Of a stretch of 39,580 bases of DNA, positions 33,708 to 39,580 are shown piece after piece. Below the pieces are notes generated by a model. It worked only from the letters and a program-made list of their open reading frames with translations. It searched no databases and was not told the origin of the DNA. Every line of letters starts with the position of its first letter. Within the stretch, counting starts at the first letter, position 1. A program made the translations under genes and the position numbers. This stretch comes from Bacteroides stercorirosoris (GTDB taxonomy: Bacteria > Bacteroidota > Bacteroidia > Bacteroidales > Bacteroidaceae). Where the stretch lies: positions 1-39,580 of the forward strand of contig NZ_FQZN01000043.1 in the NCBI RefSeq assembly GCF_900142015.1, read 5' to 3'.

Positions 33708-34892
33708 TTAGTCAAGAATTTCAGTAATCTGACCAGAACCTACCGTACGACCACCTTCACGGATAGCGAAACGCAAACCTACGTTCAAAGCTACCGGGTA
33801 GATCAGTTCTACGTTGATTTCTACGTTATCACCAGGCATTACCATTTCAGTTCCTTCCGGAAGAGTGATTTCACCTGTACAGTCCATAGTACGCAGATAG
33901 AACTGAGGACGGTATTTGTTGTGGAACGGAGTGTGACGACCACCTTCTTCTTTTTTCAAAACATAGATAGAAGCTTTGAATTTAGAGTGAGGTTTAATCT
34001 GACCAGGTTTACAAAGAACCATACCACGTTTGATTTCATTCTTATCAATACCACGAAGCAACAAACCTACGTTATCACCAGCTTCACCCTGATCCAGCAA
34101 TTTGCGGAACATTTCAACGCCAGTTACAACAGACTTCTTGTCTTCACCCAAGCCGAGGATCTCAACTTCATCACCAACGTGGATGACACCAGTTTCGATA
34201 CGACCTGTAGCAACAGTACCACGACCAGTAATAGAGAATACGTCTTCAACCGGCATCAAGAACGGTTTATCAACATCACGCGGAGGCAGCGGAATCCAAG
34301 TATCAACTGCATCCATCAGTTCCATAACTTTATCTTCCCATTTTTCTACACCGTTCAATGCACCAAGAGCAGAGCCACGGATAATAGGAGTATTGTCACC
34401 GTCGAATTCATAAGCAGCGAGCAATTCGCGCATTTCCATTTCAACGAGTTCCAACATCTCTTCGTCATCAACCATATCACACTTGTTCATGAATACAACA
34501 AGCTTCGGTACGTTTACCTGACGAGCCAACAGGATGTGTTCACGAGTCTGAGGCATCGGACCATCAGTAGCAGCAACTACGATGATAGCACCGTCCATCT
34601 GAGCAGCACCAGTTACCATGTTCTTTACGTAGTCGGCGTGACCCGGACAGTCTACGTGCGCATAGTGACGGTTAGCTGTTTCATACTCTACGTGAGAAGT
34701 GTTGATAGTGATACCTCTTTCCTTTTCTTCAGGAGCGTTGTCAATCTGATCGAAAGACTTAACTTCTGAAAGACCTTTCTTTGCCAACACAGTAGTGATA
34801 GCAGCTGTCAACGTGGTTTTACCGTGGTCAACGTGACCGATTGTACCGATGTTTACATGCGGTTTTTTACGTTCGAATTTCTCTTTAGCCAT
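33708..34892 (-). CDS. tuf: Elongation factor Tu
   Basis: The 394-residue GTPase that delivers aminoacyl-tRNA. G-motifs are GHVDHGKT (residues 19-26), DCPGH and NKCD. All three domains are complete, ending RFAIREGGRTVGSGQITEILD. It lies within a tRNA cluster ahead of secE, as tufB does in E. coli. It is the only tuf gene in this window, and fusA has none beside it. Confidence 0.99.
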   Translation of the reverse strand: MAKEKFERKKPHVNIGTIGHVDHGKTTLTAAITTVLAKKGLSEVKSFDQIDNAPEEKERGITINTSHVEYETANRHYAHVDCPGHADYVKNMVTGAAQMDGAIIVVAATDGPMPQTREHILLARQVNVPKLVVFMNKCDMVDDEEMLELVEMEMRELLAAYEFDGDNTPIIRGSALGALNGVEKWEDKVMELMDAVDTWIPLPPRDVDKPFLMPVEDVFSITGRGTVATGRIETGVIHVGDEVEILGLGEDKKSVVTGVEMFRKLLDQGEAGDNVGLLLRGIDKNEIKRGMVLCKPGQIKPHSKFKASIYVLKKEEGGRHTPFHNKYRPQFYLRTMDCTGEITLPEGTEMVMPGDNVEINVELIYPVALNVGLRFAIREGGRTVGSGQITEILD

Positions 34893-34942
34893 AGCTTTAC
34901 TTGTTATTTATTTGATTAATAATCAGCATTTACATATTCATG

Positions 34943-35014
<72 letters not shown>

Positions 35015-35031
35015 AAGAAGAAAAAGAGGTG

Positions 35032-35114
35032 TGGGCAAAGATGGATTCGAACCACCGAAGGCGTAAGCCAGCAGATTTACAGTCTGCCCCATTTGGCCAC
35101 TCTGGTATTTGCCC
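35032..35114 (-). tRNA. tRNA-Tyr (GUA anticodon)
   Basis: An 83-base class II tRNA on the minus strand. Acceptor GGGCAAA pairs with TTTGCCC. The anticodon loop CTGTAAA gives GTA, with a long variable arm (CTGGCTTACGCCTTCGG) and T-loop GGTTCGAATCC. CCA is not encoded. Confidence 0.95.
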
Positions 35115-35139
35115 ATTGTTTCACAAATCAAAAATTAAC

Positions 35140-35199
35140 AATGAAAGAATGAAAAAGAGCGCGCCTCTTATATTCATTTTAATTCTTAATTCTTTCATT
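35140..35199 (-). promoter_or_regulatory. Inverted repeat in the tRNA-Thr/tRNA-Tyr spacer
   Basis: AATGAAAGAAT (35140-35150) pairs perfectly with ATTCTTTCATT (35189-35199) inside the 93-base spacer. This is the one long gap among the three tRNAs. It may help excise the tRNAs from the precursor. Confidence 0.4.
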
Positions 35200-35207
35200 C
35201 TTCTTTG

Positions 35208-35281
35208 AGCCTCTTGTCGGATTCGAACCAACGACCCCGAGATTACAAATCACGTGCTCTGGCCAGCTGAGCTAAAGAGGC
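35208..35281 (-). tRNA. tRNA-Thr (UGU anticodon)
   Basis: A 74-base cloverleaf on the minus strand. Acceptor GCCTCTT pairs with AAGAGGC. The anticodon loop TTTGTAA gives TGT, and the anticodon stem has one T-T mismatch (CGTGA/TCTCG). The T-loop is GGTTCGAATCC. It is the first gene of the operon. CCA is not encoded. Confidence 0.93.
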
Positions 35282-35331
35282 AGTTACTCAAAAAATGCAA
35301 CCGTTACGTTCTATCGTGAGCGAAACGGCTG

Positions 35332-35362
35332 CAAATTTAGGCATTTATTTCTTTTCCGCAAA
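35332..35362 (-). promoter_or_regulatory. Promoter of the tRNA-tuf-secE-nusG-rpoBC operon
   Basis: TTTG (35359-35362), exactly 19 bases, then TAAATTTG (35332-35339): a perfect Bacteroides promoter about 50 bases before tRNA-Thr. A small hairpin (TTCCGC...GCGGAA, 35354-35374) overlaps the -33 box and might be the end signal of hpf. Confidence 0.8.
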
Positions 35363-35376
35363 ATTTTAGCGGAATT

Positions 35377-35676
35377 TTATTTGCTCCGTTGCTTTTCCTT
35401 GTGTTTAACCAGTTGTTTTTCCAAGGCTTCGACACTTAAATCGACCGACTCTTCAAACGTATTACAGATTTTACTGGCATAAAAATCACCGTTAGGAATA
35501 ATCACTTTTACACCGGCTTCCTTATTTTCTGCAGTTTCTGGTTTAACCACCTTTAATGACACCTCTACTTTCTTTATATCATCGTAATACTTCTCCAACT
35601 TTGCGACTTTCTTCTGAATAAAAGACTGCAATTGCTCTGACGCATCAAAGTGAATTGATTGAATTCTTACTTCCAT
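35377..35676 (-). CDS. hpf: Ribosome hibernation promoting factor, short form
   Basis: A 99-residue protein of the HPF/RaiA family, which binds the 30S decoding channel and silences ribosomes in slow growth. MEVRIQSIHFDASEQLQSFIQKKVAKLEKYYDDIKKVEVSLKVV and the NTFEESVDLSVEALEKQLVKHKEK helix are typical. There is no C-terminal dimerisation domain, so it is the short form. A strong Shine-Dalgarno site four bases upstream fixes the start. It lies 16 bases after xerC, likely on the same transcript. Confidence 0.93.
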   Translation of the reverse strand: MEVRIQSIHFDASEQLQSFIQKKVAKLEKYYDDIKKVEVSLKVVKPETAENKEAGVKVIIPNGDFYASKICNTFEESVDLSVEALEKQLVKHKEKQRSK

Positions 35677-35680
35677 ACTT

Positions 35681-35686
35681 ACCTCC
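35681..35686 (-). promoter_or_regulatory. Strong Shine-Dalgarno sequence for hpf
   Basis: GGAGGT four bases before the hpf ATG, a near-perfect anti-SD match and unusual in this SD-poor genome. Confidence 0.7.
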
Positions 35687-35692
35687 TTACTT

Positions 35693-36577
35693 TTAGGCCC
35701 GAGGATGAGCCAGGTTATACACTTTTTTAAGCTCTTCAAAAGTAGTATGCGTATAAACTTCCGTAGTCGCCAAACTTTCGTGTCCAAGAAGTTCTTTTAT
35801 CGCTCCGAGTTCCGCGTCATGATTCAGCATGGTCGTAGCAAAAGTATGTCTCAACACATGAGGGCTACGTTTTTTCAACGTCACTACCTTCGACAGGTTT
35901 CGTTTCACTAGATTTTCTACAATACTGCGGGTAAGCCGCTCTCCAGTCTCACGGACAAAAAAAGCGTCCGCACGATTCAAGACCGACCCATTCCTTACAT
36001 TGACATACTCCGTCATTGTAATTTTCAACTCTTCATCAAAAGGTATCAACCGTTGTTTATTTCGCTTCCCCGTCACTTTTATAAGTGAAGAGGAAAAATC
36101 CACATCCTTATCGTCCAGTCCGATTAGTTCAGAAAGTCTCATGCCCGTAGCATAAAACATCTCAATAATCATATGGTCACGACACCCTTTAAATCCTTCA
36201 CCAAAATCAACCTCATCCAGCAGTTTATCCATCTCACTTTCTTTCAAGAAAGCAGGCAATGGCCTTTTATTCTTAGGACCTACCACCTTTTGCAATGGAT
36301 TCACCATCACTTCGCCCCTCCGTAAGAGAAACTTATAGAACGACCTGAGTGAACTCAATTTCCGGTTTATTGAAGTAGAAGTATACCCTTTGTCCATTAA
36401 AGAAACAATCCATTCACGAACAAGTTCAGCTTTTACTTCTGATGGAGCCGAATCTCCAACTTCTTCCCTGGCAAATTCTTCAAATTGACGGAGATCTTCC
36501 CGATAAGACTTAATCGTCTCTTCGGAATAGTTCCGTTCATACTGAAGATAGTCAAGAAAAGAGTCTGTCAACCACAT
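35693..36577 (-). CDS. xerC: Tyrosine recombinase XerC-like
   Basis: A 294-residue tyrosine recombinase, likely one of the Xer pair that resolves chromosome dimers at dif. The N-terminal SAM-like core-binding domain (residues 1-90) precedes the catalytic domain. Its residues are all present: Arg147 (TGMRLSELIG), Lys171, His240 and Arg243 (HVLRHTFAT), His266 (LGHESL) and nucleophile Tyr275 (TTEVYTH). Length and motifs favour a housekeeping Xer over a phage or transposon integrase, and no mobile-element signs flank it. Assignment to XerC rather than XerD is by overall likeness. Confidence 0.9.
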   Translation of the reverse strand: MWLTDSFLDYLQYERNYSEETIKSYREDLRQFEEFAREEVGDSAPSEVKAELVREWIVSLMDKGYTSTSINRKLSSLRSFYKFLLRRGEVMVNPLQKVVGPKNKRPLPAFLKESEMDKLLDEVDFGEGFKGCRDHMIIEMFYATGMRLSELIGLDDKDVDFSSSLIKVTGKRNKQRLIPFDEELKITMTEYVNVRNGSVLNRADAFFVRETGERLTRSIVENLVKRNLSKVVTLKKRSPHVLRHTFATTMLNHDAELGAIKELLGHESLATTEVYTHTTFEELKKVYNLAHPRA

Positions 36578-36602
36578 ATACCGTTACATCAAAATCATGC
36601 AA

Positions 36603-36633
36603 CGAATGTATGAAAAGAATTCAATAATTCAAA
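36603..36633 (-). promoter_or_regulatory. Candidate promoter for xerC-hpf
   Basis: TTTG (36630-36633), a 19-base spacer and TACATTCG (36603-36610), one base off the -7 consensus. It lies in the short gap between rpsU and xerC. Confidence 0.45.
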
Positions 36634-36648
36634 GGAAATTACGAATTA

Positions 36649-36840
36649 TTAATCTTCTACTTGCTGAAGTTGCTGTACGTAAACTGCACGTTCTTTCTTA
36701 AGTCTGTTAACAACAGATGGTTTGTCAAACTGCTGTCTGCTTCTTAATTCTTTAACGATACCAGTTTTCTCGAATTTTCTTTTAAACTTCTTCAGCGCTT
36801 TTTCGATGTTTTCGCCTTCTTTTACAGGTACTACAATCAT
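36649..36840 (-). CDS. rpsU: 30S ribosomal protein S21 (bS21)
   Basis: A 63-residue basic protein that sits next to the 3' end of 16S rRNA. MIVVPVKEGENIEKALKKFKRKFEKTGIVKELRSRQQFDKPSVVNRLKKERA is typical. In Bacteroidota ribosomes bS21 is known to help bury the anti-Shine-Dalgarno sequence. In some relatives its gene keeps a strong SD for feedback; here the bases before the ATG are AAAAAGAAA, with no clear SD. It has its own perfect promoter. Confidence 0.97.
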   Translation of the reverse strand: MIVVPVKEGENIEKALKKFKRKFEKTGIVKELRSRQQFDKPSVVNRLKKERAVYVQQLQQVED

Positions 36841-36894
36841 TTTCTTTTTATTAAAATGTTAATGGTTTAAAAATCTCACGATTAAATTGAGCGG

Positions 36895-36925
36895 CAAAAT
36901 TACACATAGTTTCTTTATTCACAAA
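36895..36925 (-). promoter_or_regulatory. Promoter of rpsU
   Basis: TTTG (36922-36925), exactly 19 bases, then TAATTTTG (36895-36902): a perfect Bacteroides promoter 54 bases before the ATG. Confidence 0.8.
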
Positions 36926-37041
36926 ACTTTCTGCCAAAAAAACTGCAAAAAGAGGAAAGTTTATACAATCTCAAACTTCTTCTGACAGAGGAAAAAGACA
37001 AACCTATCGGGAATATACAAAGAACTAATCGCGGGACTGCA

Positions 37042-37069
37042 AGAAACTAATCTCCGGAGATTAGTTTCT
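37042..37069. repeat. Perfect 28-bp palindrome, possible operator
   Basis: Each half is AGAAACTAATCTCC, and the centre is TCTCCGGAGA. A near copy of the outer half (AGAACTAATC) lies at 37021-37030 in the same direction. No T-run follows on either strand, so a DNA-binding protein site is more likely than a terminator. It lies 54 bases upstream of the aminopeptidase -7 box. Confidence 0.7.
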
Positions 37070-37123
37070 AATATGTTGGCGGATAAAGTATAGTGACCCA
37101 CAAAAATATTCAAAGAAAGTGAG

Positions 37124-37131
37124 TATCTTTG
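37124..37131 (+). promoter_or_regulatory. Candidate -7 box of the aminopeptidase operon
   Basis: TATCTTTG matches TAnnTTTG, 34 bases before the ATG. The -33 position has no TTTG, so activation by a bound regulator is possible. A short inverted repeat (TCAAAG...CTTTGA, 37110-37132) overlaps it. Confidence 0.5.
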
Positions 37132-37165
37132 AGGGGTTAATGTTACACCTTATTATATATAGAAT

Positions 37166-38947
37166 ATGAACCAAACAATAAACAGTCGGATTCAAGCCTT
37201 ACGGGCATTATTCAGCCGGGAAGGTATACAAGCCTTTATTATTCCGAGCACAGACCCGCATTTAAGCGAATACGTTGCCCCTCATTGGAAATCCCGGGAA
37301 TGGATTTCCGGTTTTACCGGTTCGGCAGGAACCGTTGTTGTCACTACCGGCAAAGCAGGGCTATGGACTGATTCCCGCTATTTCCTCCAGGCCGCCCAGC
37401 AATTGGAAGGTACGGAAATAGAGCTTTACAAGGAAATGCTCCCCGAGACGCCAAGTATTTCCACATTCCTATGCACACAGTTAAGCCCGGGTGATGCAGT
37501 GGGCATCGACGGAAAAATGTTCTCGGCAGAAGAAGTGGAGAGAATGCAAGCCGAGTTGCAAAAATGCCGGATAGAAATAAAAAACATTCCAGACCCCATG
37601 AGGGAGTTATGGGCAGACCGTCCGCCCATGCCGGAGGCTCCCGCTTTCATTCATGAGACCAAATATTCCGGGAAAAGTAGTGTGGAAAAGATTTCCATCA
37701 TTCGGGAGGAATTGAAAAAGTGCAATGCCAGGGCATTGTTTATATCCGCCCTGGACGAGATTGCCTGGACGCTCAATCTGCGAGGCAATGACGTGCATTG
37801 CAATCCTGTAATCGTCAGTTACTTGCTGATCGAAGAACAGGATATACATTATTTTATCCAACCGCAGAAAATCACTCTTGAAGTGGCCGAATATCTGAAA
37901 TCGACCGGTATAAGCCTGCATCCTTATGAAGAGGTGGAAACGTATCTCAAACAGATTAGGGTTGAAAGTCTGCTCATTAATCCGTCAAAAACAAATTATG
38001 CCGCATACTCGGCCGTCAACCCTAACTGCAAGATTATCCACGGCGTTTCTCCGGTTACGTTACTGAAAGCTATCCGCAATGAGCAGGAAATTGCCGGAAT
38101 ACATGCTGCCATGCAACGGGATGGAGTGGCACTGGTGAAATTCCTGAAATGGCTGGAAGAAGCTGTTCCGGCAGGTAAGGAAACAGAAATCAGTGTAGAC
38201 AAGAAACTGCACAGCTTCCGCGCGGAACAGGATTTGTATATGGGTGAAAGTTTCGACACGATTGCCGGATACAAAGAACACGGTGCTATCGTGCATTATG
38301 AGGCTACGCCCGAAACGGATGTTCCTTTGAAGCCGGAAGGTTTTCTGTTATTAGACTCCGGCGCACAATACCTGGATGGGACGACCGATATCACGCGTAC
38401 CATCGCATTGGGAGAATTGACTGAAGAAGAAAAAACAGACTACACTCTGATATTGAAAGGACACATTGCGCTGGCAATGGCTAAATTCCCCGCCGGCACA
38501 CGGGGTGCACAACTGGACGTACTGGCGCGTATGCCGATATGGCAGCGAGGCATGAATTTCCTGCACGGCACAGGGCATGGCGTCGGTCATTTTCTGAATG
38601 TACATGAAGGTCCGCAAAGTATCCGCATGAACGAAAATCCGGTGACCTTGCAATTGGGTATGCTGACTTCCAACGAACCGGGAGTGTATAAAGCCGGAAG
38701 TCACGGAGTCCGCACGGAAAACCTCGTTTTGGTGGTTCCGGCGGGTGAGGGTATGTTCGGTAATTATCTGCAATTCGAAACGGTCACCCTTTGCCCTATC
38801 TGCAAGAAGGGTATCATCAAAGAGTTGCTGACCAATGAAGAAATCGAATGGCTTAACGGGTATCACCAGACGGTATATGAAAAACTATCGCCAAGCTTGA
38901 ACAAAGAAGAACAAGCATGGTTGAAGGAAGCGACAAGTAGTTTATAA
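37166..38947 (+). CDS. Xaa-Pro aminopeptidase, large three-domain type
   Basis: A 593-residue M24B metallopeptidase that removes an N-terminal residue preceding proline. The C-terminal pita-bread domain carries the dimetal ligands at Asp397 and Asp408 (DSGAQYLDGTTDITRT), His471 (HGTGHGVGH), Glu504 (SNEPGVY) and Glu518 (RTENL). Their spacing matches the cytosolic eukaryotic-type APP1 rather than the shorter E. coli PepP. Two creatinase-like N-terminal domains precede it (first about residues 1-140, second about 150-305). There is no signal peptide, so it is probably cytosolic. It starts a two-gene unit with the gamma-carbonic-anhydrase-like gene 28 bases downstream. Confidence 0.95.
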   Translation: MNQTINSRIQALRALFSREGIQAFIIPSTDPHLSEYVAPHWKSREWISGFTGSAGTVVVTTGKAGLWTDSRYFLQAAQQLEGTEIELYKEMLPETPSISTFLCTQLSPGDAVGIDGKMFSAEEVERMQAELQKCRIEIKNIPDPMRELWADRPPMPEAPAFIHETKYSGKSSVEKISIIREELKKCNARALFISALDEIAWTLNLRGNDVHCNPVIVSYLLIEEQDIHYFIQPQKITLEVAEYLKSTGISLHPYEEVETYLKQIRVESLLINPSKTNYAAYSAVNPNCKIIHGVSPVTLLKAIRNEQEIAGIHAAMQRDGVALVKFLKWLEEAVPAGKETEISVDKKLHSFRAEQDLYMGESFDTIAGYKEHGAIVHYEATPETDVPLKPEGFLLLDSGAQYLDGTTDITRTIALGELTEEEKTDYTLILKGHIALAMAKFPAGTRGAQLDVLARMPIWQRGMNFLHGTGHGVGHFLNVHEGPQSIRMNENPVTLQLGMLTSNEPGVYKAGSHGVRTENLVLVVPAGEGMFGNYLQFETVTLCPICKKGIIKELLTNEEIEWLNGYHQTVYEKLSPSLNKEEQAWLKEATSSL

Positions 38948-38975
38948 TCAAAGTTATTAATAACCTTATACAGAA

Positions 38976-39488
38976 ATGGCATTAATAAAATCAGTAAGAG
39001 GTTTCACTCCTGAGTTTGGAGAAAACTGTTTTTTGGCTGACAATGCGGCTATTATCGGAGACGTAAAAATGGGACGCGATTGCAGCATTTGGTTCAGCAC
39101 AGTGTTGCGCGGAGATGTAAACTCCATCCGTATCGGTAACGGGGTGAACATACAGGACGGCAGTGTGCTGCACACATTATATGAAAAATCAACGATTGAA
39201 ATAGGCGATCATGTCTCCGTGGGACATAATGTAACTATTCACGGGGCTACTATCAAGGATTACGCATTGGTAGGGATGGGATCGACGATTCTCGACCACG
39301 CGGTAGTAGGCGAAGGTGCTATTGTAGCAGCGGGATCTTTGGTTCTGAGCAACACTATAATCGAACCGGGAAGCATCTGGGGCGGTGTGCCAGCCAAGTT
39401 CATTAAGAAGGTGGACCCTGCACAGGCAAAGGAGCTGAACCAGAAGATAGCGCACAATTACCTGATGTATTCGGATTGGTATAAATAG
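38976..39488 (+). CDS. Gamma-carbonic-anhydrase family protein (left-handed beta-helix)
   Basis: A 170-residue hexapeptide-repeat protein expected to form trimers. Repeats run from about residue 25 to 130 (IIGDVKMGRDCSIWF, VLRGDVNSIRIGNGVNIQDG, and so on). The three zinc-binding histidines of gamma carbonic anhydrases are present as His66 (VLHT), His84 (VGHN) and His89 (TIHG), together with Arg45, Asp47 and Gln60 of the active site. It lacks the acidic loop of the archaeal Cam enzyme and so resembles the YrdA/CamH group, for which activity is variable or unproven. It is probably cotranscribed with the aminopeptidase, with no obvious functional link. Confidence 0.93.
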   Translation: MALIKSVRGFTPEFGENCFLADNAAIIGDVKMGRDCSIWFSTVLRGDVNSIRIGNGVNIQDGSVLHTLYEKSTIEIGDHVSVGHNVTIHGATIKDYALVGMGSTILDHAVVGEGAIVAAGSLVLSNTIIEPGSIWGGVPAKFIKKVDPAQAKELNQKIAHNYLMYSDWYK

Positions 39489-39509
39489 GGATATTCAGTA
39501 AATGTCCCT
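39487..39509 (+). other. Small hairpin after the gamma-carbonic-anhydrase-like gene
   Basis: AGGGATATT pairs with AATGTCCCT (one T-G pair) around a 5-base loop, overlapping the stop codon. A weak structure upstream of the main terminator. Confidence 0.35.
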
Positions 39510-39520
39510 CTTTCTAATAA

Positions 39521-39568
39521 ATTAAGAGAACAGTTTTACTTTACGTGAGCTTTTCTCTTAATTTTTTT
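39521..39568 (+). terminator. Rho-independent terminator of the aminopeptidase operon
   Basis: Perfect 10-bp stem (ATTAAGAGAA with TTCTCTTAAT) with a 22-base loop and a following T-run, 33 bases after the stop codon. Confidence 0.75.
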
Positions 39569-39580
39569 CTGTAAAGTCTC

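Larger units (their letters stand above)
36841..37165. other. Divergent intergenic region, rpsU / Xaa-Pro aminopeptidase
   Basis: A 325-base gap. It holds the rpsU promoter on the minus strand, an AAGTTT/AAACTT inverted repeat near 36957-36979, a half-site and 28-bp palindrome at 37021-37069, and a -7 box for the aminopeptidase gene on the plus strand. I see no coding frame in it. Confidence 0.7.

Noticed and set aside
33921..34769. 282-residue plus-strand frame opposite tuf
   Set aside because: Antisense shadow caused by strong codon bias in tuf.
35677..35787. Upstream extension of hpf
   Set aside because: It overlaps the end of xerC, and the SD-supported ATG at 35676 gives the normal family length.
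35693..36577. xerC as a sign of a mobile element
   Set aside because: No terminal repeats, transfer genes or atypical neighbours; tRNA genes nearby show no duplicated ends.

Overview
The window looks like a chromosomal piece of a Bacteroides species, probably close to B. thetaiotaomicron or B. ovatus. This rests on the protein sequences and on the promoters: nearly every transcription start I can place has the Bacteroides primary-sigma pattern (TTTG about 19 bases before TAnnTTTG). Most genes also lack Shine-Dalgarno sequences. The species is inferred from familiarity, not from a search.

Layout. Bases 1-395 hold a 22-bp tandem repeat tract and a promoter for a plus-strand gene for a membrane-anchored MutS-type ATPase (396-2207). 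Two small minus-strand genes of unknown function follow (2249-2788 and 2895-3326). From about 35.3 kb down to 3.6 kb, almost everything on the minus strand is transcription and translation machinery. A strong promoter at 35332-35362 drives tRNA-Thr(UGU), tRNA-Tyr, tRNA-Thr(GGU), tuf, tRNA-Trp, secE, nusG, rplK, rplA, rplJ, rplL, rpoB and rpoC, ending at a terminator at 22225-22260. A small DUF3467 gene with its own promoter follows. A second strong promoter (21799-21829) then drives rpsL, rpsG, fusA and the S10, spc and alpha gene sets (rpsJ through rplQ), ending at a terminator at 3576-3608. Upstream of tuf's operon lie xerC-hpf and rpsU, each with its own promoter. At the right edge, divergent plus-strand genes encode a large Xaa-Pro aminopeptidase and a gamma-carbonic-anhydrase-like protein, followed by a terminator.

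How it fits together. The cluster encodes most of the ribosome's protein set, all three large RNA polymerase subunits, elongation factors Tu and G, IF-1, NusG, the SecY/SecE core of the translocon, and methionine aminopeptidase. Hairpins stand at functional boundaries: rplL/rpoB, rpoB/rpoC, tuf/tRNA-Trp, fusA/rpsJ and before rpsD. They are likely where transcript levels are tuned or RNAs are cut.

I see no prophage, insertion sequence, CRISPR array, defence system or biosynthetic cluster. The window is essentially a conserved housekeeping region. The less ordinary items are the 22-bp repeat, the membrane MutS-like protein, the DUF3467 gene between two core operons, a perfect 28-bp palindrome upstream of the aminopeptidase gene, the intergenic hairpins, and a few genes that keep strong Shine-Dalgarno sequences.
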